Shown: positions 24,686 through 33,629 of the stretch, in pieces
Numbering within the stretch: position 1 is the first letter of the stretch
Layout of the letters: the number at the start of each line of letters is the position of its first letter
Assembly (NCBI RefSeq): GCF_000282895.1
Contig: NZ_ALBQ01000040.1
Span: 1 to 43,903, forward strand
From: Sphingomonas sp. ATCC 31555
GTDB lineage: Bacteria; Pseudomonadota; Alphaproteobacteria; Sphingomonadales; Sphingomonadaceae
DNA: 43,903 nt
Direction of reading: 5' to 3'
Notes under the pieces: model-generated
Told to the model about the DNA's origin: nothing
The model's input: only the letters and a program-made list of their open reading frames with translations
Database searches by the model: none
Made by a program: the position numbers and the translations under genes

Positions 24686-27649
24686 ATGTTTTCCGTGCGT
24701 TCTCACATGCTCGGCACCGCCGCTGTCGTGCTGGCGTCCACCCTGCCGACTGCAGCGACGGCCCAGACCCGCCAGTTCGACGTATCGGCGCAACCCGCCC
24801 GGACCGGTATTCCGCAATTCGCGCATCAGGCCGGCATCCAGATCCTTGTCCCCGGCCCCCTGACGGCGAACCTTCGCGTCAACCGAGTGAAGGGCTCGTT
24901 CGACGTCGCCTCGGCGCTGCGCCTGCTGCTTGATGGGACCGATCTGGTGCCGGTGCGTGCTGGCGGCGCGATCGTCCTGCGCCGCCGTGCAACGAGTGAA
25001 CGTGTCGCATTCACCCCTGCGACTGCGCAGATCGAGCCGGCGTCGATGCAGGTCGCCGCCGAGCCCGCGCCGCAGGAAGCTCAGCCGGAGCCGGAGGAGA
25101 TCGTCGTCACCGGCATCCGCGCGTCGCTGCAGCAATCGATCAACGTCAAGCGCGCTGCCGGCAACATCGTCGACGTCATCACCGCGCAGGATATCGGCAA
25201 GCTTCCCGACCAGAATGTCGCCGAATCCATGAGTCGTATCACCGGCGTACAAATCACCCGTCGCGAGGGCGATGGATCGAATTTCACTGTGCGCGGCATT
25301 TCGCAGAACCGGCTGGAGATCAACGGCCGCACCTTCCTGGGCCCTGGCGCCGGCGGCAGCGCGTCACTCGAATCCGTAAGCCCGGAGATCATCTCCAGTA
25401 TCGTCGTGTCGAAATCGCCCACAGCGGACATGCCGGAGGGCGCGCTGGGCGCTACCGTCAACCTCAAGACCAAGCGGCCGCTCGAACTCGCCGACTTCGT
25501 TGTCAGCGGGCGCCTGCAGGGCGCCTATACCGATCAGGCCGATCACCTCGGCTATCGCGGCTCCGCGCTGGTGTCGAAGACGTTCGGGGATACGTTCGGT
25601 ATCTTGGCCAGCGCGGCCTATTCGAACACACACACCCGCGGCTATTCGTTCGATACCGGCGGCTGGACCCGCACCAACAATATCGACGGCAATGGCGACG
25701 GGGTGAACGATCCCGGCCTGTACCGCCCCAACCGCTACATGGCCCGCATCTATGATCGCGCCGAGGAACGGCTGACGCTGAACAGCTCGATCCAATATCG
25801 CCCAAGCGAGCGCTGGGAGATGATCCTCGACGGCACGTACACCCGGCTGAAACGCGAGCGGCAGAGCGCCAACTACCAGATCCTCTTCAACGACAATGAC
25901 GTGGGCGCCGTGGCTGACGCCAATGGCACGGTGGTGCGCTCGACCTATACCGGCGTGACCGTACGGCCGCTGATCTATGACGAGCCGACCGAGTTCAAAT
26001 CGACCAATATCGGCGTCTCGACCAAATATGAGGGCGACGTGGTGACGGTGAAGGCCGATGCGTCCTATGCCAAGGGGCTGGGCACCGATGGCGGGCCAGG
26101 TGCGTCCTTCACCTATGTGGTGGTGCCGCGTACCGGGCGCACCGCCAACGCCACGATCGACTTTTCCAGGCGCGGCACCGTGCCGGACCTGTCGCTCGCG
26201 TCCAACTTCAACCTGAACGATCCGACGCAGTATCAGCTTGCCTCAATCTTCGAGAACGACTTCCGCACCGACAATAGCGGCTATGACGGACGCGTGGACT
26301 TCACGATCCGCACCGATTTCGGCCCGCTGCGGTCGGTAGAGGTCGGCAGCCGATATGAGTCGATCCAATTCTATTCCGAAGCGCCGCAGAACATCCCGAC
26401 GGCGGCCAGCCTGTTGTCGCGCGGCGACAAGAATGGCGACGGAATCCTGACCGTCGATGAGCTGCCCGGGCTGGTGTACGACAACCAGCAGGGAAGTTTC
26501 TATCCCGGCGTGCCCGGCGAGTTTCCCCGCGATATCCTGGGCGGCACGACCGACAAAGAGGCAGCACGTGCGGCCTTTGGCCTGCCGGTCCCGCGCGCGG
26601 ACACGATCCCGTTCGGGCGGGTCTCGATCAAGGACGTGACTCAGGACACCTTGGCCTTCTATGCCAAGGGCAATGTCGAAACGACGATCGGATCGATGCC
26701 GCTCACCGGCAACGCCGGCGTTCGCTACATCACATTCGAGCGGATCTCCTCGGGTTACCTTTCGGATACCCAGCCCACTGCGTCCAAGTCGCGGTTCGGC
26801 TATTGGCTGCCGAGCGCCAACGCGTCGCTCGACCTGCTTCGCAACCTCACCTTCCGCCTCGCTGCGGCGAAGGTCGTCGCCCGGCCGAGCCTGAGCGATG
26901 TGGGGGTCAGCTTTGTGCCGCTATTCGTCTCGCGCACGGGATCGCGCGGCAACCCCGCACTGCGCCCGTTCGAAGCCACTCAGTACGACGCGACGCTTGA
27001 ATGGTATTTTGCGCCCTCCAGCGCGCTGACCGTCGCCGGCTTCTACAAGAATGTTGATTCCTTCACGCTCAACCGCACGCAGAGCGAATTCATCCCCGGC
27101 CTGTCCGACCAGGTCGATCCGAGCACGGGCCAAGCCTATGGCGTGTTCCAGATCACGCAGCCGGTCAACGGCGCCGCCGGCAAGATCAAGGGCGTCGAGC
27201 TTGCCTATCAACAGTCGCTCCGCTTCCTGCCAGGGCCTTTGGGCAACCTAGGCGTGCAGGCGAACTATACCTATGTCGACAGCGAAACGCCGCTGATCGA
27301 CGAAGCGACCGGCGCCCGGCTGCCGCTGCCGGGGCTGTCGAAGCACAGCTACAACCTCATTGGCTTTTACGAAGACAAGACGCTCTCCGCCCGCGTCGCC
27401 TATATCTATCGCTCCAGCTACTTGCTCGGTCAGGGCAGCGCCGCGGCAGGCGGCAGTTCCTATGCGGCAGCGCGAGGCCAGCTCGACGCTTCGGCGCAGC
27501 TCAACCTAACCCGCACGGTGCGGCTGACGGTGGAGGCGATCAACCTTACCCGGTCCATCGACCGGCAGTATCTGCAGGATCCGACCCGGCTGCTCACAAG
27601 CGCGCGCGAAGATCGCCGAATCTTCTTCGGCGTAGCGGCAACCTTTTGA
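24686..27649 (+). CDS. TonB-dependent receptor with STN signalling domain
   Basis: 987-residue outer-membrane active transporter. Signal peptide (about 1-28), secretin/TonB short N-terminal (STN) domain (about 31-95), TonB box EEIVVTGIRAS, plug (GKLPDQNVAESMSRITGVQI) and a 22-strand barrel ending in an aromatic residue (GVAATF). The STN domain and the preceding FecI/FecR genes imply transcriptional signalling by the bound ligand. Two loops read like Ca-binding EF-hand motifs: residues 581-592 (DKNGDGILTVDE) and 334-341 (DGNGDGVN). The family includes many glycan transporters; ligand unknown. ATG 24686 follows a GGGAGAG site; the GTG at 24638 has no signal. Confidence 0.92.
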   Translation: MFSVRSHMLGTAAVVLASTLPTAATAQTRQFDVSAQPARTGIPQFAHQAGIQILVPGPLTANLRVNRVKGSFDVASALRLLLDGTDLVPVRAGGAIVLRRRATSERVAFTPATAQIEPASMQVAAEPAPQEAQPEPEEIVVTGIRASLQQSINVKRAAGNIVDVITAQDIGKLPDQNVAESMSRITGVQITRREGDGSNFTVRGISQNRLEINGRTFLGPGAGGSASLESVSPEIISSIVVSKSPTADMPEGALGATVNLKTKRPLELADFVVSGRLQGAYTDQADHLGYRGSALVSKTFGDTFGILASAAYSNTHTRGYSFDTGGWTRTNNIDGNGDGVNDPGLYRPNRYMARIYDRAEERLTLNSSIQYRPSERWEMILDGTYTRLKRERQSANYQILFNDNDVGAVADANGTVVRSTYTGVTVRPLIYDEPTEFKSTNIGVSTKYEGDVVTVKADASYAKGLGTDGGPGASFTYVVVPRTGRTANATIDFSRRGTVPDLSLASNFNLNDPTQYQLASIFENDFRTDNSGYDGRVDFTIRTDFGPLRSVEVGSRYESIQFYSEAPQNIPTAASLLSRGDKNGDGILTVDELPGLVYDNQQGSFYPGVPGEFPRDILGGTTDKEAARAAFGLPVPRADTIPFGRVSIKDVTQDTLAFYAKGNVETTIGSMPLTGNAGVRYITFERISSGYLSDTQPTASKSRFGYWLPSANASLDLLRNLTFRLAAAKVVARPSLSDVGVSFVPLFVSRTGSRGNPALRPFEATQYDATLEWYFAPSSALTVAGFYKNVDSFTLNRTQSEFIPGLSDQVDPSTGQAYGVFQITQPVNGAAGKIKGVELAYQQSLRFLPGPLGNLGVQANYTYVDSETPLIDEATGARLPLPGLSKHSYNLIGFYEDKTLSARVAYIYRSSYLLGQGSAAAGGSSYAAARGQLDASAQLNLTRTVRLTVEAINLTRSIDRQYLQDPTRLLTSAREDRRIFFGVAATF

Positions 27650-27657
27650 AGGTGGTG

Positions 27658-29292
27658 ATGGACATGCGGCCCTTGCTCCTCGCGTCGGCGGCGCTGCTCG
27701 CGCTGCCCTCCCCCGCGCGTGCACGACCTGTGGTGCCCGCTGCTGCGGACATCGTCATCTATGGCTGCACCGCCGGCGGCGTGATCGCCGCGATCGAAGG
27801 CCGCAGGCTCGGGCGCAGCGTCACGCTGGTCTGCAGGGACGCGTATTTGGGGGGAATGACCACCAACGGGCTGAGTTGGTCCGACACCGGCAACCACCGC
27901 GCAATCGGCGGACTGGCGCTGGAATTCTATCGCCGAGTGAAGCGGCATTATGACAACCCTGCTGCCTGGAACCATGCGCCGCGCCCGGCCCGGGCGGAGA
28001 ACTTCATCGACGACGGCGCCATGTGGCAGTTCGAACCCAAGGTCGCCGAACGCATACTGGAGACCTGGGTGCGCGAGGCGGGGGTGCAAGTGGTGCGTAG
28101 CCAGCCGCTCGACCGCACCCGCGGCAGCGTCGAGCGGGCCGGCACCAGACTGGTCGCCTTTCGCTCGAATGGGGGGCAACGCTTCGCCGGCCGCATGTTC
28201 ATCGATGCGAGCTACGAGGGCGATCTGATGGCCGCCGCCGGCATTTCTTACACAATCGGCCGCGAGGCCAATGCCACCTATGGCGAGACGCTGAACGGCG
28301 TGCAGCTGGGAAAATCCACCAACCACCAGTTCACCCTCGATATCGATCCGTACAAGGTGCCGGGCGATCCCGGCAGCGGCCTCCTGCCGCGTATCAGCGC
28401 CGAGAAGCCTGCGCCGGACGGCAGCGCCGATCGCAAGATCCAGGCCTATACCTATCGTCTATGCCTGACCGACGTCGCCGCGAACCGCATCCCGCTGCCC
28501 AAGCCGGCGGGCTATGATCCCGGGCAATATGCGCTGCTTCTGCGCTATATGGACGCGGGTTACCGCAACTTCTTCCAAAAATTCGATCGCATCCCGAACG
28601 GCAAGGCCGATGTGAACAATTTCGGCGGCTTTTCCACCGACAATATCGGCATGAACTATGGCTATCCCGAAGGCAGCGACGCCGAGCGCGCCGCGATCGC
28701 GCGCGAACATGTCCGCTATCAGCAGGGCCTGTTGTGGTTCATGGCGCACGACCCCAAGGTGCCCGCCGAAACGCGTGCGGAGATGGTCCGCTGGGGCCTG
28801 TGCCGCGACGAATTCACCGCCAATGGCGGCTGGCCGCGGGAAATGTACGTTCGCGAAGCGCGGCGGATGGTCTCCGATTTCGTAATGGCGGAGCCGGAGG
28901 TGCGTGGTCTACGCCCGACTCCGCGAGCGGTGGGCATGGGATCCTATCAGATGGATTCGCACAACACCCAGCGCATCGTCGATGCCCGGGGCTTCGCGCG
29001 CAACGAAGGCAATATCGAGGTCGGGGTCGGCCACGCCTATCCGATCAGCTATGACGCGATCGTGCCGAAGCGTGCGGAGGCAACAAACCTGTTGGTGCCG
29101 GTCGCGCTTTCGGCCTCGCACATCGCCTATGGCACGATCCGGATGGAGCCCGTCTTCATGATCCTGGGCCAGTCGGCAGCAGCCGCCGCCGATATCGCGC
29201 TCGCCAACAAGACGTCGGTGCAGGACGTGTCCTATCCCAGCCTGCGCCAGCGTCTGCTGGCGGAAGGGCAGATCCTGGCGCTGCGCCGGTAA
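27658..29292 (+). CDS. Secreted FAD-dependent oxidoreductase (FAD_oxidored)
   Basis: 544 residues with a signal peptide (about 1-22), then an FAD Rossmann motif IVIYGCTAGGVIAAIEGRRLG. Further family marks: LGGMTTNGLSWSDTGNHRAIGG, MFIDASYEGDLMAAAG, and late GSYQMDSHNTQR. This PF12831-type family is often found in carbohydrate loci of Bacteroidetes and Proteobacteria, with substrates seldom known. Starts 8 bp after the receptor stop, so co-transcribed with it. GAAGGTGG is a usable ribosome site; ATG at 27664 is an alternative. Periplasmic; an electron acceptor is not evident in the window. Confidence 0.85.
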   Translation: MDMRPLLLASAALLALPSPARARPVVPAAADIVIYGCTAGGVIAAIEGRRLGRSVTLVCRDAYLGGMTTNGLSWSDTGNHRAIGGLALEFYRRVKRHYDNPAAWNHAPRPARAENFIDDGAMWQFEPKVAERILETWVREAGVQVVRSQPLDRTRGSVERAGTRLVAFRSNGGQRFAGRMFIDASYEGDLMAAAGISYTIGREANATYGETLNGVQLGKSTNHQFTLDIDPYKVPGDPGSGLLPRISAEKPAPDGSADRKIQAYTYRLCLTDVAANRIPLPKPAGYDPGQYALLLRYMDAGYRNFFQKFDRIPNGKADVNNFGGFSTDNIGMNYGYPEGSDAERAAIAREHVRYQQGLLWFMAHDPKVPAETRAEMVRWGLCRDEFTANGGWPREMYVREARRMVSDFVMAEPEVRGLRPTPRAVGMGSYQMDSHNTQRIVDARGFARNEGNIEVGVGHAYPISYDAIVPKRAEATNLLVPVALSASHIAYGTIRMEPVFMILGQSAAAAADIALANKTSVQDVSYPSLRQRLLAEGQILALRR

Positions 29293-29353
29293 GCGTACGC
29301 GGACGCCCACCGGCACTTCGCCTGCGCCCCTCCCGCCGGCGATCCCCCGTCGC

Positions 29354-31861
29354 TCAGGCGATTGGGCGCGCCGCCCGTAGCGTCAGCTTGCCCGGCAACA
29401 GCGGCTCGGCGCGGGCGCCGTCCGCCACCGCCGCGACGGTGATCGTGCCCGGTCGTCCCGTCGATTGCACGATTATCTGCGCCAGCCCGTTGAACAGCGA
29501 CCGGCGCGGCTCCTTGTCGCTTTCCAGGCAATTCGGATCGCCGTTACCAACTCCGATAATCGCGCCCGGCCCCTGAATCGTGAAGGCAAGCTTGTCCATT
29601 GCCGTCGGGATCGGCCGCCCCCGCGCATCGAGCAGTTCGGCCTTCAGCATCGCCACGTCGCGGCCGTCCCCTTGGATCAACGTGCGATCGGCAGTCAGCC
29701 GGATCGTACGAGCCGGCCCGGTGGTCTCGCGCCGCTGGGTCAGCAGCCGCCCGCCCTTGCGGCCTCGCGCCTCGATGGCACCGGGCTGATACGGCACCTT
29801 CCATTCGAGATGGCCGAGCGGCGGCACCGATTGCGTGCCCATGCTGCGGCCGTTGAGCAGCAATTCCACGGTGTCACAGTTGGAATAGACCCACACCGAC
29901 ACCGTCTCGCCTTCGCGGCCTTCCCAGTTCCAGTGCGGAAAGACGTGCAGCGACGGCTCGGAACGCCACCAGGCGCGGTAATAATAGTGATAATCCTTGG
30001 GGAACCCGCACATGTCCACGATGCCGAACTGCGAGTTGATCGACGGCCAGCTATAGGGCGTCGGCTCGCCGCGATAGTCGAAGCCGGTCCAGGCAAAACC
30101 GCCGGCCGACCATTGCTTGCCGCCATACAGCTTCCACCAGTCTTCCGGAGTCTTCCCCCAGCCGACCACGCCGTCATAGCTGTTGACGGTGTTACGGGTC
30201 GGATCGCTGACATATTCGCCGCGTGTCGAAATCGCGCTCGACGTTTCGGAGCCATAGATCGGGCGCGTCGGATGCTTCGCATGATAGGCTTCGGGATATT
30301 CCTGATGATAGTTGAAGCCGATGATATCGAGCGGGTCGCTCACCCCCTGTTCGTTGTCGTCGTTGACCGCCGCCGACACCGGCCGGGTCGGATCGAGCGC
30401 ATGACAGCGGCGCACCATGGCGGCGGCGATCGGCTTGCCCTGCTCGGCCATTTTCTTCTGCAACAACCATTCTTCGTTGCCAATCGACCAGATGATGACG
30501 GAAGGCGCATTGCGGAAGCGCTTCACCATAACTTCCAACTGCGCCATCGCCTCGGGATTGGAACTCATCTGGCGCGTCTCGCACATCACCAGCACGCCGG
30601 CACGATCGCATTCCTCGACCCATTCGGGCGTCGGCATGTTGTGGGTGGTGCGCACTGCGTTGCACCCCATCTCGCGTAGTACGTTCAGCCGATAGCGCTG
30701 GATCGCGTCGGGCAGCGCGGCGCCGACGCCGGCATGGTCCTGGTGATTGCAGGTGCCCTGCAGCTTCAGTGACTTGCCGTTGAGAAAGAAGCCCCGATCG
30801 GCATCGAAACGGAAGCTGCGCACGCCAAAGGTCACGCGATCGACGTCGCGGACGCTACCGCCGGCTGCCAGCCGTGCGGTGGCGGTATAGAGCGCCGGCG
30901 TCTCCACGGACCAGAGCTTCGCCTCGGGCAGGGTCGCGTGGACTTGGCTCTCGGCGGTGCCGCCCGCCGCGACACGAACCGCGGGCGCGGAGGCTCGCGC
31001 CACCACTTGCCCGGCAGCATCGGCGATGGTCCATTCCACCACAGCCTGCGTGTCGGCATCGGTTTCGTTAGCGACGAGGGTCGCTAGGTCGAGCGTCGCG
31101 CCGCGCCCTTCCGGCGTCGCCCGCACCACGCTTTCCCATCGCCCGAGATAGACGGGATCGTGCTTGGTCAGCCAGACATGGCGGTACAGGCCCGCGCCTT
31201 CGTAGAACCAGCCATCGCCCATCGACGCATCGACGCGCACGACGACGATGTTGTCGCCGCCATAATGCAGGAAATCGGTAAGGTCGAAGCGGAACGGCGT
31301 GTAGCCATCATTGTGGCGGCCGATATAGCAGCCGTTCACCCATAGGATCGCATCGCGCATCGCGCCATCAAACTCGATCCAGGTGCGGCGGCCGCGGTCG
31401 CTCGCCGGCACATCGAACCGGCGGCGGTACCAACCAATACTCGTCTCCGGATAGCGCCGGCCCAGCGGCTTGTAGCCATGGCCGCGATTGTTGGCGTCGC
31501 CGCTGCCGCGATCGTCATGGACAAATGGCAATTCGACCGCCCAGTCGTGCGGAAGATCGAGCGCGCGCCAGCCGCTATCGTCGAAATCGGTCTTGGCGAG
31601 CTTGAAGTCGCCAGTCTTGGCGAAGTCGCTCTGGCCATAGCCGAAGTCGAAATCCTTGGCCGGATCGCTGCCATGCCCCAGGGCAAACCGCCATCCGCTG
31701 TCGAACGGCAATATCTCGCGCGGCGCCAGTCCCATCTCACGGGCCGAAACCGGCAGGTCGGTCGCAACCGGGGCGGCGCGAGCCGCCTGCGAAAGCAATG
31801 GCGCGGCAGCGGCAAGCGACAAAACGGTGCGGCGAGAAGGGTCGAACAGGCGGTCGCTCAT
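29354..31861 (-). CDS. GH2 beta-galactosidase, secreted
   Basis: 835-residue glycoside hydrolase family 2 enzyme releasing terminal beta-linked sugars, most likely galactose. A twin-arginine-type signal (PSRRTVLSLAAAAP) opens it. Sandwich sugar-binding domain, immunoglobulin-like domain, TIM barrel with acid/base Glu463 (WSIGNEEW) and nucleophile Glu539 (IYGSETSSA), and a C-terminal DUF4982-like part followed by a big-bacterial-type Ig domain. Divergent from the GH29 gene, sharing a 182-bp upstream region that holds a candidate operator. The open frame extends to 31984, but only the 31861 ATG gives the export signal. Confidence 0.9.
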   Translation of the reverse strand: MSDRLFDPSRRTVLSLAAAAPLLSQAARAAPVATDLPVSAREMGLAPREILPFDSGWRFALGHGSDPAKDFDFGYGQSDFAKTGDFKLAKTDFDDSGWRALDLPHDWAVELPFVHDDRGSGDANNRGHGYKPLGRRYPETSIGWYRRRFDVPASDRGRRTWIEFDGAMRDAILWVNGCYIGRHNDGYTPFRFDLTDFLHYGGDNIVVVRVDASMGDGWFYEGAGLYRHVWLTKHDPVYLGRWESVVRATPEGRGATLDLATLVANETDADTQAVVEWTIADAAGQVVARASAPAVRVAAGGTAESQVHATLPEAKLWSVETPALYTATARLAAGGSVRDVDRVTFGVRSFRFDADRGFFLNGKSLKLQGTCNHQDHAGVGAALPDAIQRYRLNVLREMGCNAVRTTHNMPTPEWVEECDRAGVLVMCETRQMSSNPEAMAQLEVMVKRFRNAPSVIIWSIGNEEWLLQKKMAEQGKPIAAAMVRRCHALDPTRPVSAAVNDDNEQGVSDPLDIIGFNYHQEYPEAYHAKHPTRPIYGSETSSAISTRGEYVSDPTRNTVNSYDGVVGWGKTPEDWWKLYGGKQWSAGGFAWTGFDYRGEPTPYSWPSINSQFGIVDMCGFPKDYHYYYRAWWRSEPSLHVFPHWNWEGREGETVSVWVYSNCDTVELLLNGRSMGTQSVPPLGHLEWKVPYQPGAIEARGRKGGRLLTQRRETTGPARTIRLTADRTLIQGDGRDVAMLKAELLDARGRPIPTAMDKLAFTIQGPGAIIGVGNGDPNCLESDKEPRRSLFNGLAQIIVQSTGRPGTITVAAVADGARAEPLLPGKLTLRAARPIA

Positions 31862-31960
31862 GATCGGATTCCGATGTTGAAGGTTGCTAAGAAGTGGAAA
31901 GGACGAGACTTCCTGACGACCGTTCAGCCGCCGGAGCCGGGCAGAACGCAAGAATACGCT

Positions 31961-31995
31961 TGCCACATGAAAATCAGTTTGCAAATATGCTAGCA
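31961..31995. promoter_or_regulatory. Candidate IclR-type site in GH2/GH29 divergent promoter
   Basis: Starts with TGCCACATGAAAA and ends with ATATGCTAGCA, resembling the halves of the perfect inverted repeat at 36683-36716 (TGCCGCATATGAA). Left half agrees at 9 of 13 bases; the right half keeps GCATAT with one inserted base. Shared regulation by the IclR protein is a guess from similarity and spacing. Confidence 0.35.
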
Positions 31996-32043
31996 GTAAC
32001 AGGGGGGCGCCTCCAAGGTGCTGCGAAATGACCCGAGGAGCGG

Positions 32044-33606
32044 ATGACGAACTTCAGCAAGCGTGAGATTCTGGCCGGCTCGTTCGCGACCGCCTTGGCA
32101 GTGGGAAGCGCGGGACGCGCTCGGGCGCAGGTGGGGCAGAAGCTGCCGGGCGCCGATGTCGATCCGGTGGCGGCACCCGGGCCGTTCAAGCCTACCGGCG
32201 CGTCGCTTTCCACCTACCGGACGCCGGACTGGTTCCGCGACGCCAAGTTCGGCATCTGGGCGCATTGGGGCCCACAAGCCGTTCCTGCGCAGGGGGATTG
32301 GTATGCGCGCTTCATGTACGTGCCCGGCCATCCCCATTACGAGCACCACCTCAAGACCTACGGCCACCCTTCCGAAAAGGGCTACAAGGACATCATTCCG
32401 CTCTGGACCGCTGCCAAGTTCGATCCGGAGGCACTGGTCGGTCGCTATGCAGCGGCAGGGGCAAAGTATATCGTATCCATGGGCGTCCACCACGACAATT
32501 TCGATCTGTGGAAGTCCCGCCATCACCGCTGGAACGCCGTGGCGATGGGGCCGAAGCGCGACATCGTCGGCGAACTCAAGGCGGCGGCCAAGCGCCGCGG
32601 CCTGCGCTTCGGCGTGTCCGAACACCTCGGCGCCAGCTACAACTGGTGGTATCCGAACCAGCTCTACGATCAGTTCTGGCCGCGCATGGGCAAGCGCTAT
32701 GATGGCGCCGACCCGCGTTTCGTCGATCTGTATCACGGTAATCGCGACGAGCCGTTCCTCGGCGATGCCGATACCTGGTACACCAAGAACCCCGAATATC
32801 AGCGCCATTGGTTCGCCCGCATCCGCGACCTGATCGACAATTATCAGCCCGACCTGCTCTATTCGGATGGCGGCGTGCCGTTCGGCGAGATCGGCCGCGC
32901 GATGGTGGCGCACCTCTACAACAGCAGCATTGCCCGCAGCGGCAGGCTGGAGGCGGTGTACAACCACAAGGCGCTCGGCTCAGGGGAGTTCAACCAGGCC
33001 TGGGGTGTCCAGGATGTCGAACGCGGCGTGCTCAACGGCATCAATCCCCTGCCCTGGCAGACCGACACGTCGAACGGCGACTGGTTTTACAGCGAAAACG
33101 ATCGCTACAAATCGGCCAGCGACGTGATCACGATGCTGGCGGACATCGTCTCGAAGAACGGCAACATGCTGCTGAACGTCGTGCTGCGCGGCGACGGCAG
33201 CCTGCCGCCGCAATCCGAGCAATTGCTGACGGAACTCGCCGCCTGGATGGCGGCGAACGGCCCGGCGATCCACGGCACCCGCCCGTGGCGCATCTTCGGC
33301 GAGGGCCCGACCGAAGCCAAGGAAGGCGCTTTCCAGGAAAAGGCGGCCTATACGCCCGAGGATATCCGCTTCACCACCAAGGGGGAGCTACTCTACGCGA
33401 TCACGCTCGGCGAGCCAAAGGGGCCCGTGGCGATCAAGGCGCTCGCCCGCGGCAACCGGCACGAGAAGCGGCGGGTGCGTCAAGTACGCCTGCTCGGCCA
33501 CCGCGGCGCGGTCGACTTCCGCCAGACCGACCAGGCGCTGGTGATCACCCCGCCGGGCAACCTGCCCACGCGCCACGCCAGTGCCTTCGAGATTCATTTC
33601 GCCTGA
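32044..33606 (+). CDS. GH29 alpha-L-fucosidase, secreted
   Basis: 520-residue family 29 alpha-L-fucosidase (retaining), removing terminal alpha-linked L-fucose. Export signal of Tat-like form with Lys-Arg (SKREILAGS). Fold marks: KFGIWAHWGPQAVPAQGDWY, SMGVHHDNFDLWKS, FGVSEHLGASYNWW, and the nucleophile Asp275 in PDLLYSDGG. The C-terminal part from about 430 is a beta-sandwich. GAGGAG ribosome site before ATG 32044. It is divergent from the GH2 gene and runs into the GH42 gene 23 bp later, forming an operon of exo-enzymes. Confidence 0.92.
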   Translation: MTNFSKREILAGSFATALAVGSAGRARAQVGQKLPGADVDPVAAPGPFKPTGASLSTYRTPDWFRDAKFGIWAHWGPQAVPAQGDWYARFMYVPGHPHYEHHLKTYGHPSEKGYKDIIPLWTAAKFDPEALVGRYAAAGAKYIVSMGVHHDNFDLWKSRHHRWNAVAMGPKRDIVGELKAAAKRRGLRFGVSEHLGASYNWWYPNQLYDQFWPRMGKRYDGADPRFVDLYHGNRDEPFLGDADTWYTKNPEYQRHWFARIRDLIDNYQPDLLYSDGGVPFGEIGRAMVAHLYNSSIARSGRLEAVYNHKALGSGEFNQAWGVQDVERGVLNGINPLPWQTDTSNGDWFYSENDRYKSASDVITMLADIVSKNGNMLLNVVLRGDGSLPPQSEQLLTELAAWMAANGPAIHGTRPWRIFGEGPTEAKEGAFQEKAAYTPEDIRFTTKGELLYAITLGEPKGPVAIKALARGNRHEKRRVRQVRLLGHRGAVDFRQTDQALVITPPGNLPTRHASAFEIHFA

Positions 33607-33629
33607 CCGGCGGCCTTTTAGACGGACGG

